From: Gentiana macrophylla | Lineage: Eukaryota; Streptophyta; Magnoliopsida; Gentianales; Gentianaceae | DNA: 64,000 bases | Direction: 5' to 3' | NCBI GenBank assembly: GCA_026214975.1 | Contig: CM047806.1 | Location: 84,119,599 to 84,183,598, forward strand | Part shown: piece after piece, positions 1 to 10,285 of the stretch | How the letters are laid out: each line of letters starts with the position of its first letter | How positions within the stretch are numbered: position 1 is the stretch's first letter | Notes under the pieces: model-generated | Told to the model about the DNA's origin: nothing | Databases searched by the model: none | What the model saw: only the letters and a program-made list of their open reading frames with translations | Made by a program: the position numbers and the translations under genes

Positions 1-11
1 ATTCCGCCCTT

Positions 12-1260
12 ATGCCGGAATCCGGTCAGCTTTCCTCTTTGGCAGATTCCGGCCAAACCGAGCTACTTGCCACTCATTTAGAGAACGCCCAACCCACACC
101 CAACCTCCTTCTACCACCACCCCGAAGAAACCCATCCCGAAACTCCACTAAAAAACCACCACCTGAACCTCCACGCCAACCCGTCCCGTTTAGCTTCAGT
201 AGGTAAAAGCGTAAGGCGGGTGAAGACGCCCCCACATCTAAATCAAACGGGAAGCAACCACGGATTGCCGCCCCATCTCACGGGAAGAAGAAAAAGGCTC
301 AACAATCCGCCACCACATCACTGCCACCGCCTGATCGAATCACTGTCATTGCTAATCGAAAGATTCGTCACACACGGTATGTTGATCCTGCAATTTTTAG
401 CACCTTGGGTATGAAAGGAATTTAATTGGCTTAATAATCAATTGGGCAAGTCTAGCTTTATCAATCAATCATGGCCTACTTACGTGCAGTTGACCACTAG
501 TTTTTTATCTACATTTAAGTGCGAGATACTTAGTGGCCTTAATTGTGAACAAGCGAGAATCACTTTCAGTCTTTTAGGGGAGCCTATTGTATTACCATTA
601 GCTGAATTTGCTGCCATCTATGGCTTGCCTAGTACTGGCCCGCGCACTCACCAGAATTCCATTATCACCTTTTTTTTGGAGTAGTTTAGCTAAGGCACTC
701 CCCTACAGTTCACATACATCACGGTCCACCTCCCTTATCCATCCTTGTCTGCGGTATTTCATGCATATGCTGGCGAACACCATTTTTGCTAGAGGTGATA
801 TAGATATGGTTGCTAGAAAAGATGAGCTATTTGTTTTATGGAGTGCATATCACGGCCCACCTGCATGTATAGCTGCGTTTTTAGCTCTACAATTTCGGTG
901 ATTGAAACGTCGTGGTTCATCCACTATTCACATTGGTGGTTTGATTACACCTACTTCCCACCATTTTGGAATCCCTACGGATAATCTCACGGTTGCATCA
1001 GGGCCTACTTCTATCAATTTATCAACTTGCAAAGCCATAAACATAATTGATTTCACTAATGATGGCTATGAAGTTAAATTAGATGCTAACACATCTTCCC
1101 ACTACCATACCCAGACAACTATTCCATCCAAGATCCGGCTCACCTCAAGACACCTATTCAATACGTGTAGACAGTTTCACCCTCAGATGATCATCCGGCT
1201 CCTACTATGGTTGTTCCTGCGACTGTTGCTCCAAATCTTATTGACGTGACCCCATCTTAT
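12..1260 (+). pseudogene. Athila-like ORF1 remnant (envelope-position ORF of a Ty3/gypsy element)
   Basis: A broken reading frame of the plant Athila ORF1 / putative plant transposon protein kind. The first part (12-424) is basic and proline-rich with KRKAG and GKKKKA clusters that could be nuclear-localisation signals, and is interrupted by one TAA at 204. The next block (442-684) holds the conserved SLLGE-type stretch ending in AAIYGLP. After a frameshift, 690-900 reads as the block with RYFMHMLANTIFARGD and DELFVLW, and 902-1110 continues with HIGGLITPTSHHFGIP, as in the family C-terminus. The order matches Athila ORF1, so the pieces come from one gene with at least two frameshifts and a stop. 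The polypurine tract lies about 300 bases downstream, as expected for ORF1. It is certainly non-functional; the family call rests on remembered motifs. Confidence 0.7.
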
Positions 1261-1534
1261 GAGACCATGGAGTCTCCTACATTAGCTCATGTGGGTCATT
1301 CCATGCCTACACCATCTACGCAGCAGTCTTCACAGGCCCCAGATTTGGCCTCACATCCTCTGATACAACACCTAGTGACCATCCAAGCATCTATGCAGAT
1401 CAAACTCCGTGAACCATGCACATTCTTCTTGAGTTGAAGGACATGATGGCCGTCTTGATCTCTCGTGCACCTTCTTCGGGTCCACCTGACCCTCCCGCCT
1501 CTTGATCCAGTGAGTTTCAGTCCTACCCTCACTT

Positions 1535-2235
1535 GCTTTTCATTTATTTACATTGAGGACAATGTAGTGTTTACGTGTGGGGGAGGGCTCATTATGCAGC
1601 TTTTGGTTCTTTCTAGAGTCCTTTCGGTCTATGTCTATAGAGTCAATGTTAGTGTCGCTCTATGGAGTCTTGTCTTGTTTTACTGTCTTGCTTGGATCAC
1701 ACATAGCCATCTCGAGTATGATTCAAAATACACGAAAATTGGTAAAGTGTATGGAAGATGCATGATATGATGTGTTTGGTCATATTTGATAAACCATAAG
1801 TAAATGTGCATTGATTTTTGTTGAGGATGACGGAGACCGAGTAATTAGACAAATTGACCCGGTGAGTCGTTTCAGCCATAATGACCGCCACTTCGGTCTC
1901 ACCCGAACGAGCGTTTATTTTCTCTTCCATGATTTTGTTCATTTAGAACTTGTGTTGCATCTTATTGATATTACCATGGCACTTGCATGCACATTGAAAT
2001 GATTAAGGCATTCGCTTCTCCTTTATCCACACTTAACATTAACTGTATTTTCGTGTGTTAGTGTGTGTGTAAATGCCTTAACCAAAGGTTGAGCCAAAGC
2101 AGTATAAAGGCTTGAGTGTGTTGTATGATTGCTCATATTTGGTCATTAATCAAATATCTATTTTCTCTCTTCCCGTTTCCTCTCCTCAATCCCTTGTTTT
2201 CCTCTCCTTTATCCCCAATTTCCCTAACAGAAAAC
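1535..2235 (+). repeat. Polypurine tract and start of an Athila-type 3' LTR
   Basis: The stretch ttgaggacaatgta followed by gtgtgggggaggg (about 1575-1587) is the stereotyped end of Athila-like elements just before the 3' LTR. The bases after it, to about 2110, are non-coding and fit the start of that LTR. The far end of the LTR is missing. Sequence recognisable as the neighbouring copia integrase begins on the other strand near 2235, so the LTR is cut off between about 2110 and 2235. I saw no other gene here. Confidence 0.55.
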
Positions 2236-4307
2236 CCTCGTTAAGCTCAATGCTTAACATATACTTAGGACATTTAGAGGTTCTCATTAAAGGCCTAACA
2301 ACCTCTAGGATATGCATGTTCTTCCACTCAGCCACACCATTATTTTGTGGTGTGTTGGGACAAGAACTTTGGTGTATCATGCCATGTTACCAAGGATTGA
2401 GTTGAAATACTCAGTTCCATTGTCACTTCTGAAGATTTCAACTTTAGAATGATACAGGGTTAAGATCAAGTTATAAAAGATTTCAAAAGCTAGTTTTGCA
2501 TGTGGTTTAGCATATACACCCAAGTTACTCTTGGTGTGATCATCAATGAAAATGATGAATCAACATTTTCCTTCAAGAGTATTCATTCTTGCAGGCCCCA
2601 GATATCACTATCGATCATAGTGAATGATTTTGTTGGCTTGTAAGGTTGTGAAGGAAAAATGGACCTACAATGTTTAGACAATTCATACACTTCACATTTA
2701 CAAAATTCAGGCCCGTTATTTAGAAATAAATTGGGAAACAATTTCCTTAAGTAATGAAAACTAGGGTGGCCAAGCCTAAAGTACCACATTTAGACATTGT
2801 TCTTACTTCTTAACAACAGTAGAGGACTGAAAATAAAAATTTCTAGAACTTTCTTCAATCTTGGATGGTTCTTCCTCAAGGAGATACAATCCACCCACCA
2901 ATCTAGCACCTCACGCCTCTCCTTCCTCAGTATGAGAATCCTGAGATTTACAACCGTCAATAGAGAAAATAGTAGTGTACTTAGTATCATTGATCAATTT
3001 TCTAACAGACAAAAGATCACATGACAATTGTGGAACATATAAGACGTCTTTTAGGGTTGATTTTGGTGTGATAACAATGATGCCTTTCCCAACAATGGTA
3101 GAAAATGAACCCTCTGCTAATATCACCTTTTGGTTACTAGCACATGGTACATGGGAGTCAAATATAAGTGAGGAAGTGGACATGTGATCAGTTGCCCCTA
3201 AGGCTATAACCCAACAGCTAGATTGGTTTAACACCTAAGAGGGACATAGATGAAGGGTTACCTTTTTCCACAAGTGAGCGGGCTGCATCACCCGAGAGGG
3301 GGGATTTTGAGCTTTAAGAAGCTTGCTCAATTGTTGCTACCCTGACCATAACTCACCTAGTTAGCCTGCTTGCCTTCTGATGGACTAGTTCCAGCATTCC
3401 TGAGTTTCCTGTTGGTTGGCTTTCCATGTATTCCCCAGCATGTCTCTCTGGTGTGACCTTGTTTCTTGCATAGTTACACAAGACTTTCTGTTTTCTCCCT
3501 TTAAAGTCTCCCATACCTGCTACCAAAGCTGAGGTTTCCATGTCACTTCATGTTCCTTTCTACATCACCTTCTTTCTGGATTCTTCCCTCCTAACTTCTG
3601 AGAAAACTTCCTTTAGCGAAGGTAAGGGATTCCTTCCAAGGATTCTTCCCTTAATTTCATCCAACTCCTTATTCAATCCAGCTAGAAAGGTGTACACTCT
3701 CTCATTTTCTTCCCTTTTCTGGAATTTCACACCATCCTTATAGCAATCCCAGGAGTTGTCATATGACAAGTCCAATTCCTGCCATAATCCTACTATTTCA
3801 TTGTAGTATAGGGTGACTTCTCTATCTTCTTGCTTGCAGGACCATATCATTGTCTTCAATTCATATATCTGAGAAGTGTTCTCCAGATTTGAGTACATTT
3901 CTTTGACTGCTCCACATAACTTTGGTAGTGGCCGGAAACATGTGTGGTCAAACAATTGAGGGTTCCATCGAGTTGATAAGTCAGGCCATCACCATGGAGT
4001 TTTCTGATCTCCAAGTTGCAGATCTTGGATCATCATCACGCGTTTGGTGGTTTCCCTTGTGAGATATCCTAGTTTCCTTGTGCCATCAATGGCCAATTTC
4101 ATGGTCAGGGACCCTTTCAAATAATTATTTCCATTTAGTTTTTGTGTTGTGAGCAGGGCAAGTGTTTGATTCTCCTTCACCAAGTTGATCAGCCCTGATC
4201 ATGGTCAAATCAGTGGCTGGGTTGGTTGCAGAGTTTGATGATCCACTGGTAGCATTTCTGAATTCTCCAGTCATCGCAACTCTGTAATTCATGGTTGGAT
4301 CAAGCAA
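2235..4307 (-). pseudogene. Ty1/copia gag-protease-integrase remnant
   Basis: Minus-strand gag-pol of a copia element, read from 4307 downwards. The N-terminal retrotransposon gag block contains KLNGNNYLKGSLTMKLAIDG (about 4145-4090). A second gag block (3955-3560) holds NTSQIYELKTMIWSCKQEDR and EENERVYTFLAGLNKELDEI. The zinc knuckle near 3470 has lost its cysteine-histidine pattern. The protease (3234-2911) begins CWVIALGATDHMS, so the usual Asp-Ser-Gly-Ala active site is now Ala-Leu-Gly-Ala. A pre-integrase block (2789-2583) has RLGHPSFHYLRKLFP, and integrase core (2380-2240) has HQSSCPNTPQNNGVAEWKN. It stops there: reverse transcriptase, RNase H and the 3' LTR are absent. At least three frameshifts are present. 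It probably sits in intron 3 of the SGR2 gene. Confidence 0.85.
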
Positions 4308-4311
4308 CCAT

Positions 4312-4323
4312 GCTTAGATACCA
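4312..4323 (-). other. Primer-binding site of the copia fragment (initiator tRNA-Met)
   Basis: On the minus strand the LTR ends in CTACA and is followed at once by TGGTATCTAAGCA, one or two changes from the standard TGGTATCAGAGC initiator-Met primer site. It fixes the orientation of the element and the inner edge of its LTR. Confidence 0.8.
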
Positions 4324-4567
4324 TGTAGAATTATTGAGAAAGAAGGGATAATTTTTTATTCAGTGAATAATGGAATGAATTACAACCGAGGCTAAAGTCC
4401 TCATTAAATAAGACACAAAACCCCAGCTCTCAAAATCAAGGAGCCGTCTTATTTTAGCCTAGACAACCTAGGAGAACGCGCTCGTTATTTTAATGAACGG
4501 AAAGGACTATCCTACCCTTACAGAATAATAATAATAATGAGACAAAATAACATCAATATTCTCAACA
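4324..4567 (-). repeat. 5' LTR of the copia fragment
   Basis: 244 bp running from TGTAGAATTATTGAGAA to TATTCTCAACA on the plus strand, so on the minus strand it begins TGTTGAGAATATTG and ends CTACA, with TG/CA termini. The inner edge touches the primer-binding site. The partner 3' LTR is not present near the other end of the element, so it is a one-sided, truncated copy. Beyond 4567 the sequence returns to AT-rich intron-like DNA. Confidence 0.75.
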
Positions 4568-5170
4568 GCAATATTAATTAATGAAATATGTACCTGCTAA
4601 ACACAATGACTACACATGCAACTTCATATCCATATGATCGTTAAAGAAAGTAGTATACGAGCTTTCGTAGGTAAAACTCCAACCCCAACCCCAAAAAAAT
4701 CAGAGGAATGAGAGGTAAAGAGAGAGAGCAATGATGAAAATCAAGTGCACAAATGAAGATGTAAAAGCCAATGATACCTCCTTACGTACGTAAAAAGTGA
4801 TCTTTCCAAAGACAAAAAATAAAGTTTATATGTCACATTAACGAACATTGCGAACAACGAGGGTACAAGAAAGTATGAAGGAATAGCAATGTTTCTTTTG
4901 ACAAATTACATAAGATAAACACCAACAACTAATCGGCAGACAATGTTGATGAAGCAAAATCCCAGGTGAAGAATATTAACTGTCATGTAAATGTTTAACA
5001 AAATAGATGGGCAAGTACACAAGTTCAGCTCAAACGCAGACATTGTATTTGTGCTTTAGCAGTAGAAAAATCAAATTTCGATACTGCAAAAAACAATATC
5101 AAATCCACTTGTTACAACTTACCAAATCAAGGCCGGTATAAAGTAAAAGGGAACATGATCAGAAGGATAC
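4568..5170 (-). other. Start of SGR2-like intron 3
   Basis: AT-rich non-coding sequence between the exon 3 donor and the LTR of the copia fragment. I looked on the minus strand for the next conserved SGR2 segment (the one usually starting DLVRRHCFPVYW) and did not see it. No other feature is recognisable. Confidence 0.6.
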
Positions 5171-5356
5171 CTCATACAATCCTCCCTTCACAGGGATACC
5201 TACTCTCTCCTCCTCGGCTGCATACAGATGAGCAGCCTCAACTTTCTTAGCAGAAGACTCCTCCAACTGTAAATTATATACTGGTTTAAAACCTCTTGGA
5301 CCTTCACTACATTCTGCATATTCTTTCCACCAACTACAAAGCAAATCTTCCTCCCT
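5171..5356 (-). CDS. SGR2: SGR2-like gene, exon 3
   Basis: The acceptor is tttgggtgcAG (5358-5357) and the donor GTATCC follows TATGAG at 5171. The 186 bp are 62 codons in phase 0 and contain EEDLLCSWWKEYAECSEGP and the end EEERVGIPVKGGLYE. The following intron runs into the copia LTR at 4567 with no exon 4 visible. Confidence 0.88.
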
Positions 5357-8300
5357 CTGCACCCAAATTCAAAATAAACATCAGGTCTTGACACCTCTTG
5401 CCCTAGAAAATTTAACTTCATTTGAAAAGCAACAAGAAATTTCAATCTGATTCAGCTTCTAGCAAGAAACAAAAGCCCCGGGAAAAATATTGTACAAACA
5501 GAGGTCTATTTTTGCAGTCCGAGAAGAATAAAGTGGTAAAAATACAACAATGCTAACATGGTCATTTTAAGCAAGGTATAACATGCGTTAAGTTCATTCA
5601 CTCAGCTTAAACCTCTTAAGCTAGACTACTGGGTATATCTGAATGCAACCCCTTTCCATAGGACCAAACTTTCCCACTTGAGCAAATCAAGCCCCTATAT
5701 TAGAAGATCAGGCTCAGGGCAAAACCTCAGCTCCTTAGGCATGACCTTGTAGTCTATACGTAGCCTATAACACCTTAAAGGGCTTTATTCTGCAAATGCA
5801 TTCCAGGCCTAAGATACTATGTATAGGTTTCAGATTTCCAGAGATAGCCAGGTTGTACTTGAAAAAATATCTTTTCGATACCCACCAACACCAGTAGGAA
5901 GTGCCTTAGCAAGTTAGTAGTTAATCGCTCAAAACACATTAAGGAGATGTTTGGAGCAAGGGAATAGTAGGAATGGAATAAGAATCACTATTATTCTTAT
6001 GATTAGTAACCCTGTTTAGAGTGAGAAAAGCACTTTTCACCAGGAAATACTATTGTAAGACAACGTAGAAAAGTGATTTTTTTTCTATTTGTGAGGAAAG
6101 CTCTATCCCTTTCATGTGGGAATGACTGGAAAATTATGTTGAAATTTTCATCCAACCCTAAATATATATACATGTTCAAATACATGTATACACCCACATA
6201 CATGTGTGTAAGAGTATAAGCATATTTATACATATGTACATATGTATACATGCATATGTGCGTGTGTCTATACATATGTTTAGATTTATACACATTATGA
6301 AATTCCATATGTGGATTGTTCTCATTTGCTACCTCTGTCCTACAAAAAGATACACATTATGAAATTCCATATGTGGATTGCTCTCATTTGCTACCTCCGT
6401 CCTACAAAAAGAGTCCGGTTTTTTTTCACGCTGACTAAGAAAATAATTAATGTGTTGTATTTTATGTACTAATGGACATATATACCTCATAATAAGTGAT
6501 TGTTCTGAAATATGAAATGAGCATACAAACATTAAATGTTAGGATAGGGGCATGTTTGGAAACAATGCATTAAATGATGTATTGGTTTTCTAAATCGACA
6601 CTATTTATAAGACAAATATTTTTCAAAAAGTGGGCACTTTTTGTGGGACGGAGGTAGTATCTATCAAATTGTTGGTGTCCATCGGTAATAAAAAAATTAT
6701 AGACACAGACATACAATTGTGCACAGACACACACACATATATACAATGTTAAGAGGTGAGTGTTTTATGGGTGTTATATACATTTAACGCTTCAATAAAA
6801 AATAAAAAAATAAAAAGAGTTGTCCTTTTGTTTAGAAAGTTATTTTAGTCACAAAGTAAACAGTATTTCATATTCACTTTTAATTCCAAAAGTTGGAAAG
6901 GATCTACTTTCTATTCCAATCCATTCTAATTTCTAGTCCATTCAATTCTATTCCCTTTCTACTCATTCCAAAGTTCAAAGGCCACGTAAAATATATCAAT
7001 TTCTAACAAACATTCTCTACTACTGCAGACTTAAATTGAGAAAAAGAAGCTCTAAACTCTAAGCCTCTGCATTTCAGAAAATATCAAATGATTACATGAG
7101 CTGCCTTATCTGTTAGGTTATTTAAGATATAAATAAAAGAAAAAAGAAAATAACTAAACACGTGTTGACACTAAAAAGAGAAAAACAATATTTACATGTG
7201 TGTCCAAAATGCATCAGCCCTACCCAGCAGTGATATTTTGGTCAGTCCCTACATTACCTAACCTAACTGATAATGGATAATCCATAGATGCCAAAACCAA
7301 GCTTTAAGTATAATGAACTCTTAGCAGGGTGTCTCCAAGATGTTTCAAGTTCGCCGAACAATATACATGAAAAAACTGTTGGGGTGGTCGGCAAGTTTAA
7401 AGTTTTCTAGACAATTTTGGAAAGAGCTAATATGATAGTTTACAAAAACAGTCTAATAGCGGTAAGAGAAAAAACATCTAATTTTCAATAGGAAGGCAAG
7501 CTAGAAGCCGGGCTGGTGAGAAAGATAAATATGAATCTGGAGTCATATGCTGGATCATGGAGAAAAGAGCACAAAAGAAAAGACAGAGAAATGCAACGGT
7601 CGGATAATGAAGTTTTATTGTAATCAAAACTGGAGAACGTTCTTCTAGTCAGTAACACTGTGTCAGTGTTTAGACATATAATTACCGGTAGAGTTATCAT
7701 ACGGAGGAGGTTGTACTAATCTTCATCAATAATTTTTCACTGAAAAACAACAGACACACCCACACAGACAAATATCGAAGTACACATGCACAATATAAAA
7801 ACATCTAAAGACGTCGATAGCACCTGAAGGAATGATGACTCTATTGCAAGAGAATCCCGCAAACCAAAGCGAAAGTAATCACCTTTTCCCACAAATTCTG
7901 TCTGAGGAACTGATGCTGCTAGTTCTGTAGAACAATAAATAAAATTCATAAAATACCAGTTAAACATGCGTCTGAAATACTATTTGGTGTGAACAGTGTG
8001 AAGTGACATCGAATAAATATGAGCATGTAGGCGACTGTCATTCTGCAAGTGACTATCATATCAGTTATCAAAGATGAAAAGGTTCCAACTTTCTTCTGTT
8101 TTTTCATCTATCTTCGATGAAGCAATTGAATATTGACATTAGTTGACGAAAGCATACACATCCTCAACAAATAAAAACTTCGCCTCATTAGTTGAATACC
8201 CCTTCCTCTGTTTAATTTCCCCCATTTTCCCACGAGGACAATTCAAAACATTGAAAGTTTTAGCTCAACTTCTTCAGCCAGACTGTAATTGACAAACATA

Positions 8301-8974
8301 CTTTGAACAAGATTAGCCCGTGCTTCCTCTTTAGAAAAGATTCTCTCATCCACGTGAAAAATCAGGGATAAAATATAAAATATACTTGCATACAATTTGC
8401 ACGCACTAGTACAGAAACCTTTCTGATCTGAGGGAACGAAAAAGGTAAGAGGGAAGCAAGTCCATAACCTAATTTTCACCATATTTAATAACACAGAACA
8501 CCAGATTATGTCACAAAGCTCATTTTCACATTTTTCTTATGCCTGATGATTGCCTATTCCTCTCAACCTTCCACACTTACTCTTCCCCCTCCTCCTAACA
8601 AGCCATTTTTACCATTCATGGTATGTTCAAGCATGAAAAATATTAACTTGTGCTAATAATTACTTCAATAACGAGCCGAAAAAAAAAAAACTCCTTTTTT
8701 TTTAAATCAAAGAGGAGCACCCACCATTTAACCTCAGAGGAACCTTGGAGAAATACCAGCGAACATCACTCCCATCAGAAGGACTTGTTGTCTGAGCAAG
8801 ATACTTGTGCCTACCCTCTATTTCCTCAATCTCACTTGTCAATCTCCTTATATTCGAGGGTGTGTTTTTCAACATATCTGGTGAAGTTTCCTCTGATCCC
8901 CTATTAGCATCATCGCCAGCAGCCCCTGAACTTGATTTCATGACATCCCCTTGTTCACTTTTTCCGTAATCCAT
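5171..8974 (-). CDS. SGR2: SGR2-like phosphatidic-acid-preferring phospholipase A1, exons 1-3 (5' part of gene)
   Basis: Three exons on the minus strand (8974-8725, 7924-7824, 5356-5171) join in phase to give 179 codons, and each junction has GT/AG. The protein matches my memory of the N-terminus of Arabidopsis SHOOT GRAVITROPISM 2. The landmarks are EETSPDMLKNTPSNIRRL, GRHKYLAQTTSPSDGSDVRW, ELAASVPQTEFVGKGDYFRF, LRDSLAIESSFLQ, WWKEYAECSEGP and EEERVGIPVKGGLYE. SGR2 is a PA-PLA1/DDHD-family protein linked to vacuolar membrane dynamics in gravity-sensing endodermal cells; that role is known for Arabidopsis and inferred here. The lipase (GxSxG) and DDHD parts lie in later exons not found in the window. 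Exon 4 would be below 4568, where only transposon sequence is seen, so the gene either continues past the left edge with a very large intron 3 or is broken. No frameshift or stop is seen in the three exons. Confidence 0.88.
6289..6412. repeat. 62-bp tandem duplication spanning a MITE border
   Basis: Two head-to-tail copies, 6289-6350 and 6351-6412, both starting tacacattatgaaattccat. They differ by two substitutions (gttctc/gctctc and ctctg/ctccg). Each unit ends with the first 22 bases of the Stowaway-like terminal repeat, so the duplication copied the junction between intron and MITE. Confidence 0.85.
6391..6657. mobile_element. Stowaway-like (Tc1/mariner) MITE
   Basis: 267 bp with terminal inverted repeats: CTACCTCCGTCCTACAAAAA at the left and its near-perfect complement ending gggacggaggtag at the right. 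A TA follows the right end; the left flank is TG, so one target-site base seems mutated. There is no coding capacity. The CTCCCTCCGTCCCA-type terminus is characteristic of plant Stowaway elements. Confidence 0.8.
7824..7924 (-). CDS. SGR2: SGR2-like gene, exon 2
   Basis: The acceptor is ttgttctacag (AG at 7926-7925) and the donor GTGCTATC follows CTTCAG at 7824. Its 101 bp bring the frame back to phase 0. It encodes LAASVPQTEFVGKG, DYFRFGLRDSLAI and ESSFLQ, which matches the order in Arabidopsis SGR2. Confidence 0.88.
7925..8724 (-). other. SGR2-like intron 1
   Basis: An 800-bp AT-rich intron between verified splice sites (donor GTGGGT, acceptor ctacag). No gene or clear repeat is visible apart from short A and T runs near 8680-8705. 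Confidence 0.75.
8725..8974 (-). CDS. SGR2: SGR2-like gene, exon 1
   Basis: Starts at ATG 8974-8972 (MDYGKSEQGD) and ends after AAT G at 8725, followed by the donor GTGGGT. The 250 bp leave a phase-1 base that joins AA at the start of exon 2 to restore a glutamate codon. The acidic, serine-rich first 30 residues are followed by the conserved ETSPDMLKNTPSNI segment. I chose this start because it is the first in-frame ATG before the conserved block. A 5' untranslated exon further upstream cannot be excluded. Confidence 0.87.
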
Positions 8975-9395
8975 CAGAAAATCGCCTCTTCAACCCTCAA
9001 ATCAAAGTCTTCCACATTAAAAAACCCTTCTAAAAATTACAATTCGCTGTTGTTTTCCTTTTTTTTCTCCGAATTCCAGATAGAAAAGATATGGGTTTTC
9101 AATTTGCATCACAAAATAGGATCAGCCACTAAAATTACAGTTGTCAAACACTCCAATCAAACGGAATAATTATTGTTTGAAAGGAAGTGCAGATTCATGA
9201 AATAGAAATAGGAGGTTTTAGATAAAGGATTCTTAAATCAAAGACAGCTATGGAAATATATACAATGTTCCCGCGAAATCAGAAAACAATTAACCGAAAG
9301 AAAAATAGTAAAAAGATCATAAATGGAGAAATTTGTTTGTGATGTGTTCCTTGATTATGTTCGCGACAACTTCGAACGTGTCGCTCGTCGACTTA
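8975..9395 (-). promoter_or_regulatory. Upstream region of the SGR2-like gene (5' UTR and promoter)
   Basis: Sequence directly upstream of the SGR2 start codon, ending at a transposon at 9396. It is AT-rich with pyrimidine tracts near 9050-9065. I see no unambiguous TATA box or other element. The assignment is positional. Confidence 0.4.
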
Positions 9396-10282
9396 GGGCA
9401 CTCCTAACACAACCCTATACTGGTCTTTTCTATACGGGTCTCTATCCTTAAAATAAAGATAAAAATAGCTACTTCAAATAATATTATACAGAGAGGCGCC
9501 TATCCCTATTTATTTTTAGGGATATGAACAGTCCCTCCTCTTGTGACAAGATATTCACTACCCTAAACATATTTAATTGTTAAAAATTATAGGGATAGGG
9601 ATGTTGTTGGAAATGAAATAATAAATATTTAATGCAGATAAATCGATTGTTCTAAAATCGCTAGGCGAGGTCGGTATCGTCAGCTGAGGCGCCTAGGCGG
9701 CGCCAGCGTGTTTCTAGGGTTTTAAGGGTTTTAGGGTTTTAGCGCGCTTACACTAATCGAGTACAAGTCTCTTGAGTTCCAACATTCAAAGTAATAGCTT
9801 TTACAGTTTGGGGAAAACTCTGAGAGTGTAATATCTTTACTTTGGATGACTTGAACCGAAGAATTCTAGTTTACAAAGCTTTTTCCTAGATGGAACCCTA
9901 ATATCCTAGGGTCGCTAGCGGCGCCAGTCGCCTGGAGCGCTAGAAGGGCTTGAGAGCGCCATGAGCGACTAGAGCGCCAGAACGCCTGAAAATCGCCAAA
10001 GACCAGTGTCGCCTAGGCCGAGATCGCTTTAGAGCCAAGTCGAATCGCTTGGGGTGCGCCTAGCGCCTAGGCGGCGCCTAGGCGACCGCGTTTTGCGATT
10101 TTTAGAACACTGGTATAAATAGAGTTGTGAGGTAGAATATATATTATTTAATATTATTTGAAATGTTATAAAGATAGGGATGCTGTTGTAGAGGTTTTTG
10201 ATTTGAGATGTTGTAAAATAGGGATATGTATTATTTTATATTATTTTAGGGATTAAATTTGGGGACTCTGCTGGGAGTGCCC
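9396..10282. mobile_element. PIF/Harbinger-like (Tourist-type) MITE, 887 bp
   Basis: Terminal inverted repeats GGGCACTCCTAACA (left) and, in reverse complement, GGGCACTCCCAGCA (right), flanked on both sides by TTA (9393-9395 and 10283-10285), the usual 3-bp target duplication of PIF/Harbinger elements. It has no coding capacity. It is enlarged by a second element nested in its middle. Confidence 0.8.
9647..10114. mobile_element. Palindromic GCGCCTAGGCG-rich element nested in the MITE
   Basis: It begins gttctaaaatcgctaggcg and ends with the inverted complement gcgatttttagaac. Between them, GCGCCTAGGCG-type palindromes occur many times (9685-9705, 9905-9970, 10005-10090). The central part (9720-9900) is ordinary AT-rich sequence. 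This matches a class of plant MITE whose ends read TTCTAAAAATCG. No target duplication could be fixed. Confidence 0.6.
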
Positions 10283-10285
10283 TTA

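Larger units (their letters stand above)
5944..6985. mobile_element. Possible hAT-type MITE in SGR2 intron 2, with a nested Stowaway-like copy
   Basis: The left end (gtttggagcaagggaatagt, near 5950) and the reverse complement of the right end (tttggaatgagtagaaaggg, near 6975) resemble each other imperfectly, and both continue with GGAATGGAAT-type words. That is the look of a common hAT-derived plant MITE. I could not find a clean 8-bp target duplication, so the borders are approximate. Confidence 0.4.
5357..7823 (-). other. SGR2-like intron 2
   Basis: A 2.47-kb intron with correct splice sites at both ends. It carries a larger MITE-like stretch (about 5944-6985) whose two ends are imperfect inverted copies rich in GGAATAG/GGAATGG, a CATATG/ACATGTAT-rich simple repeat (about 6160-6290), a 62-bp tandem duplication and a Stowaway-like MITE. 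Outside these, 7000-7823 is plain AT-rich intron sequence. Confidence 0.75.

Noticed and set aside
1465..1770. 101-codon plus-strand open frame across the polypurine tract
   Set aside because: It runs through the polypurine tract into the LTR; only the chance absence of stops supports it.
6003..6308. Open frame of 101 codons on the minus strand
   Set aside because: It is made of a CATATG/ACATGTAT simple repeat (Tyr-Met-His-rich) inside an intron.
9712..9745. Telomere-like TTTAGGG words
   Set aside because: Only two or three irregular copies (agggttttaagggttttaggg) inside a MITE; not a telomeric tract.
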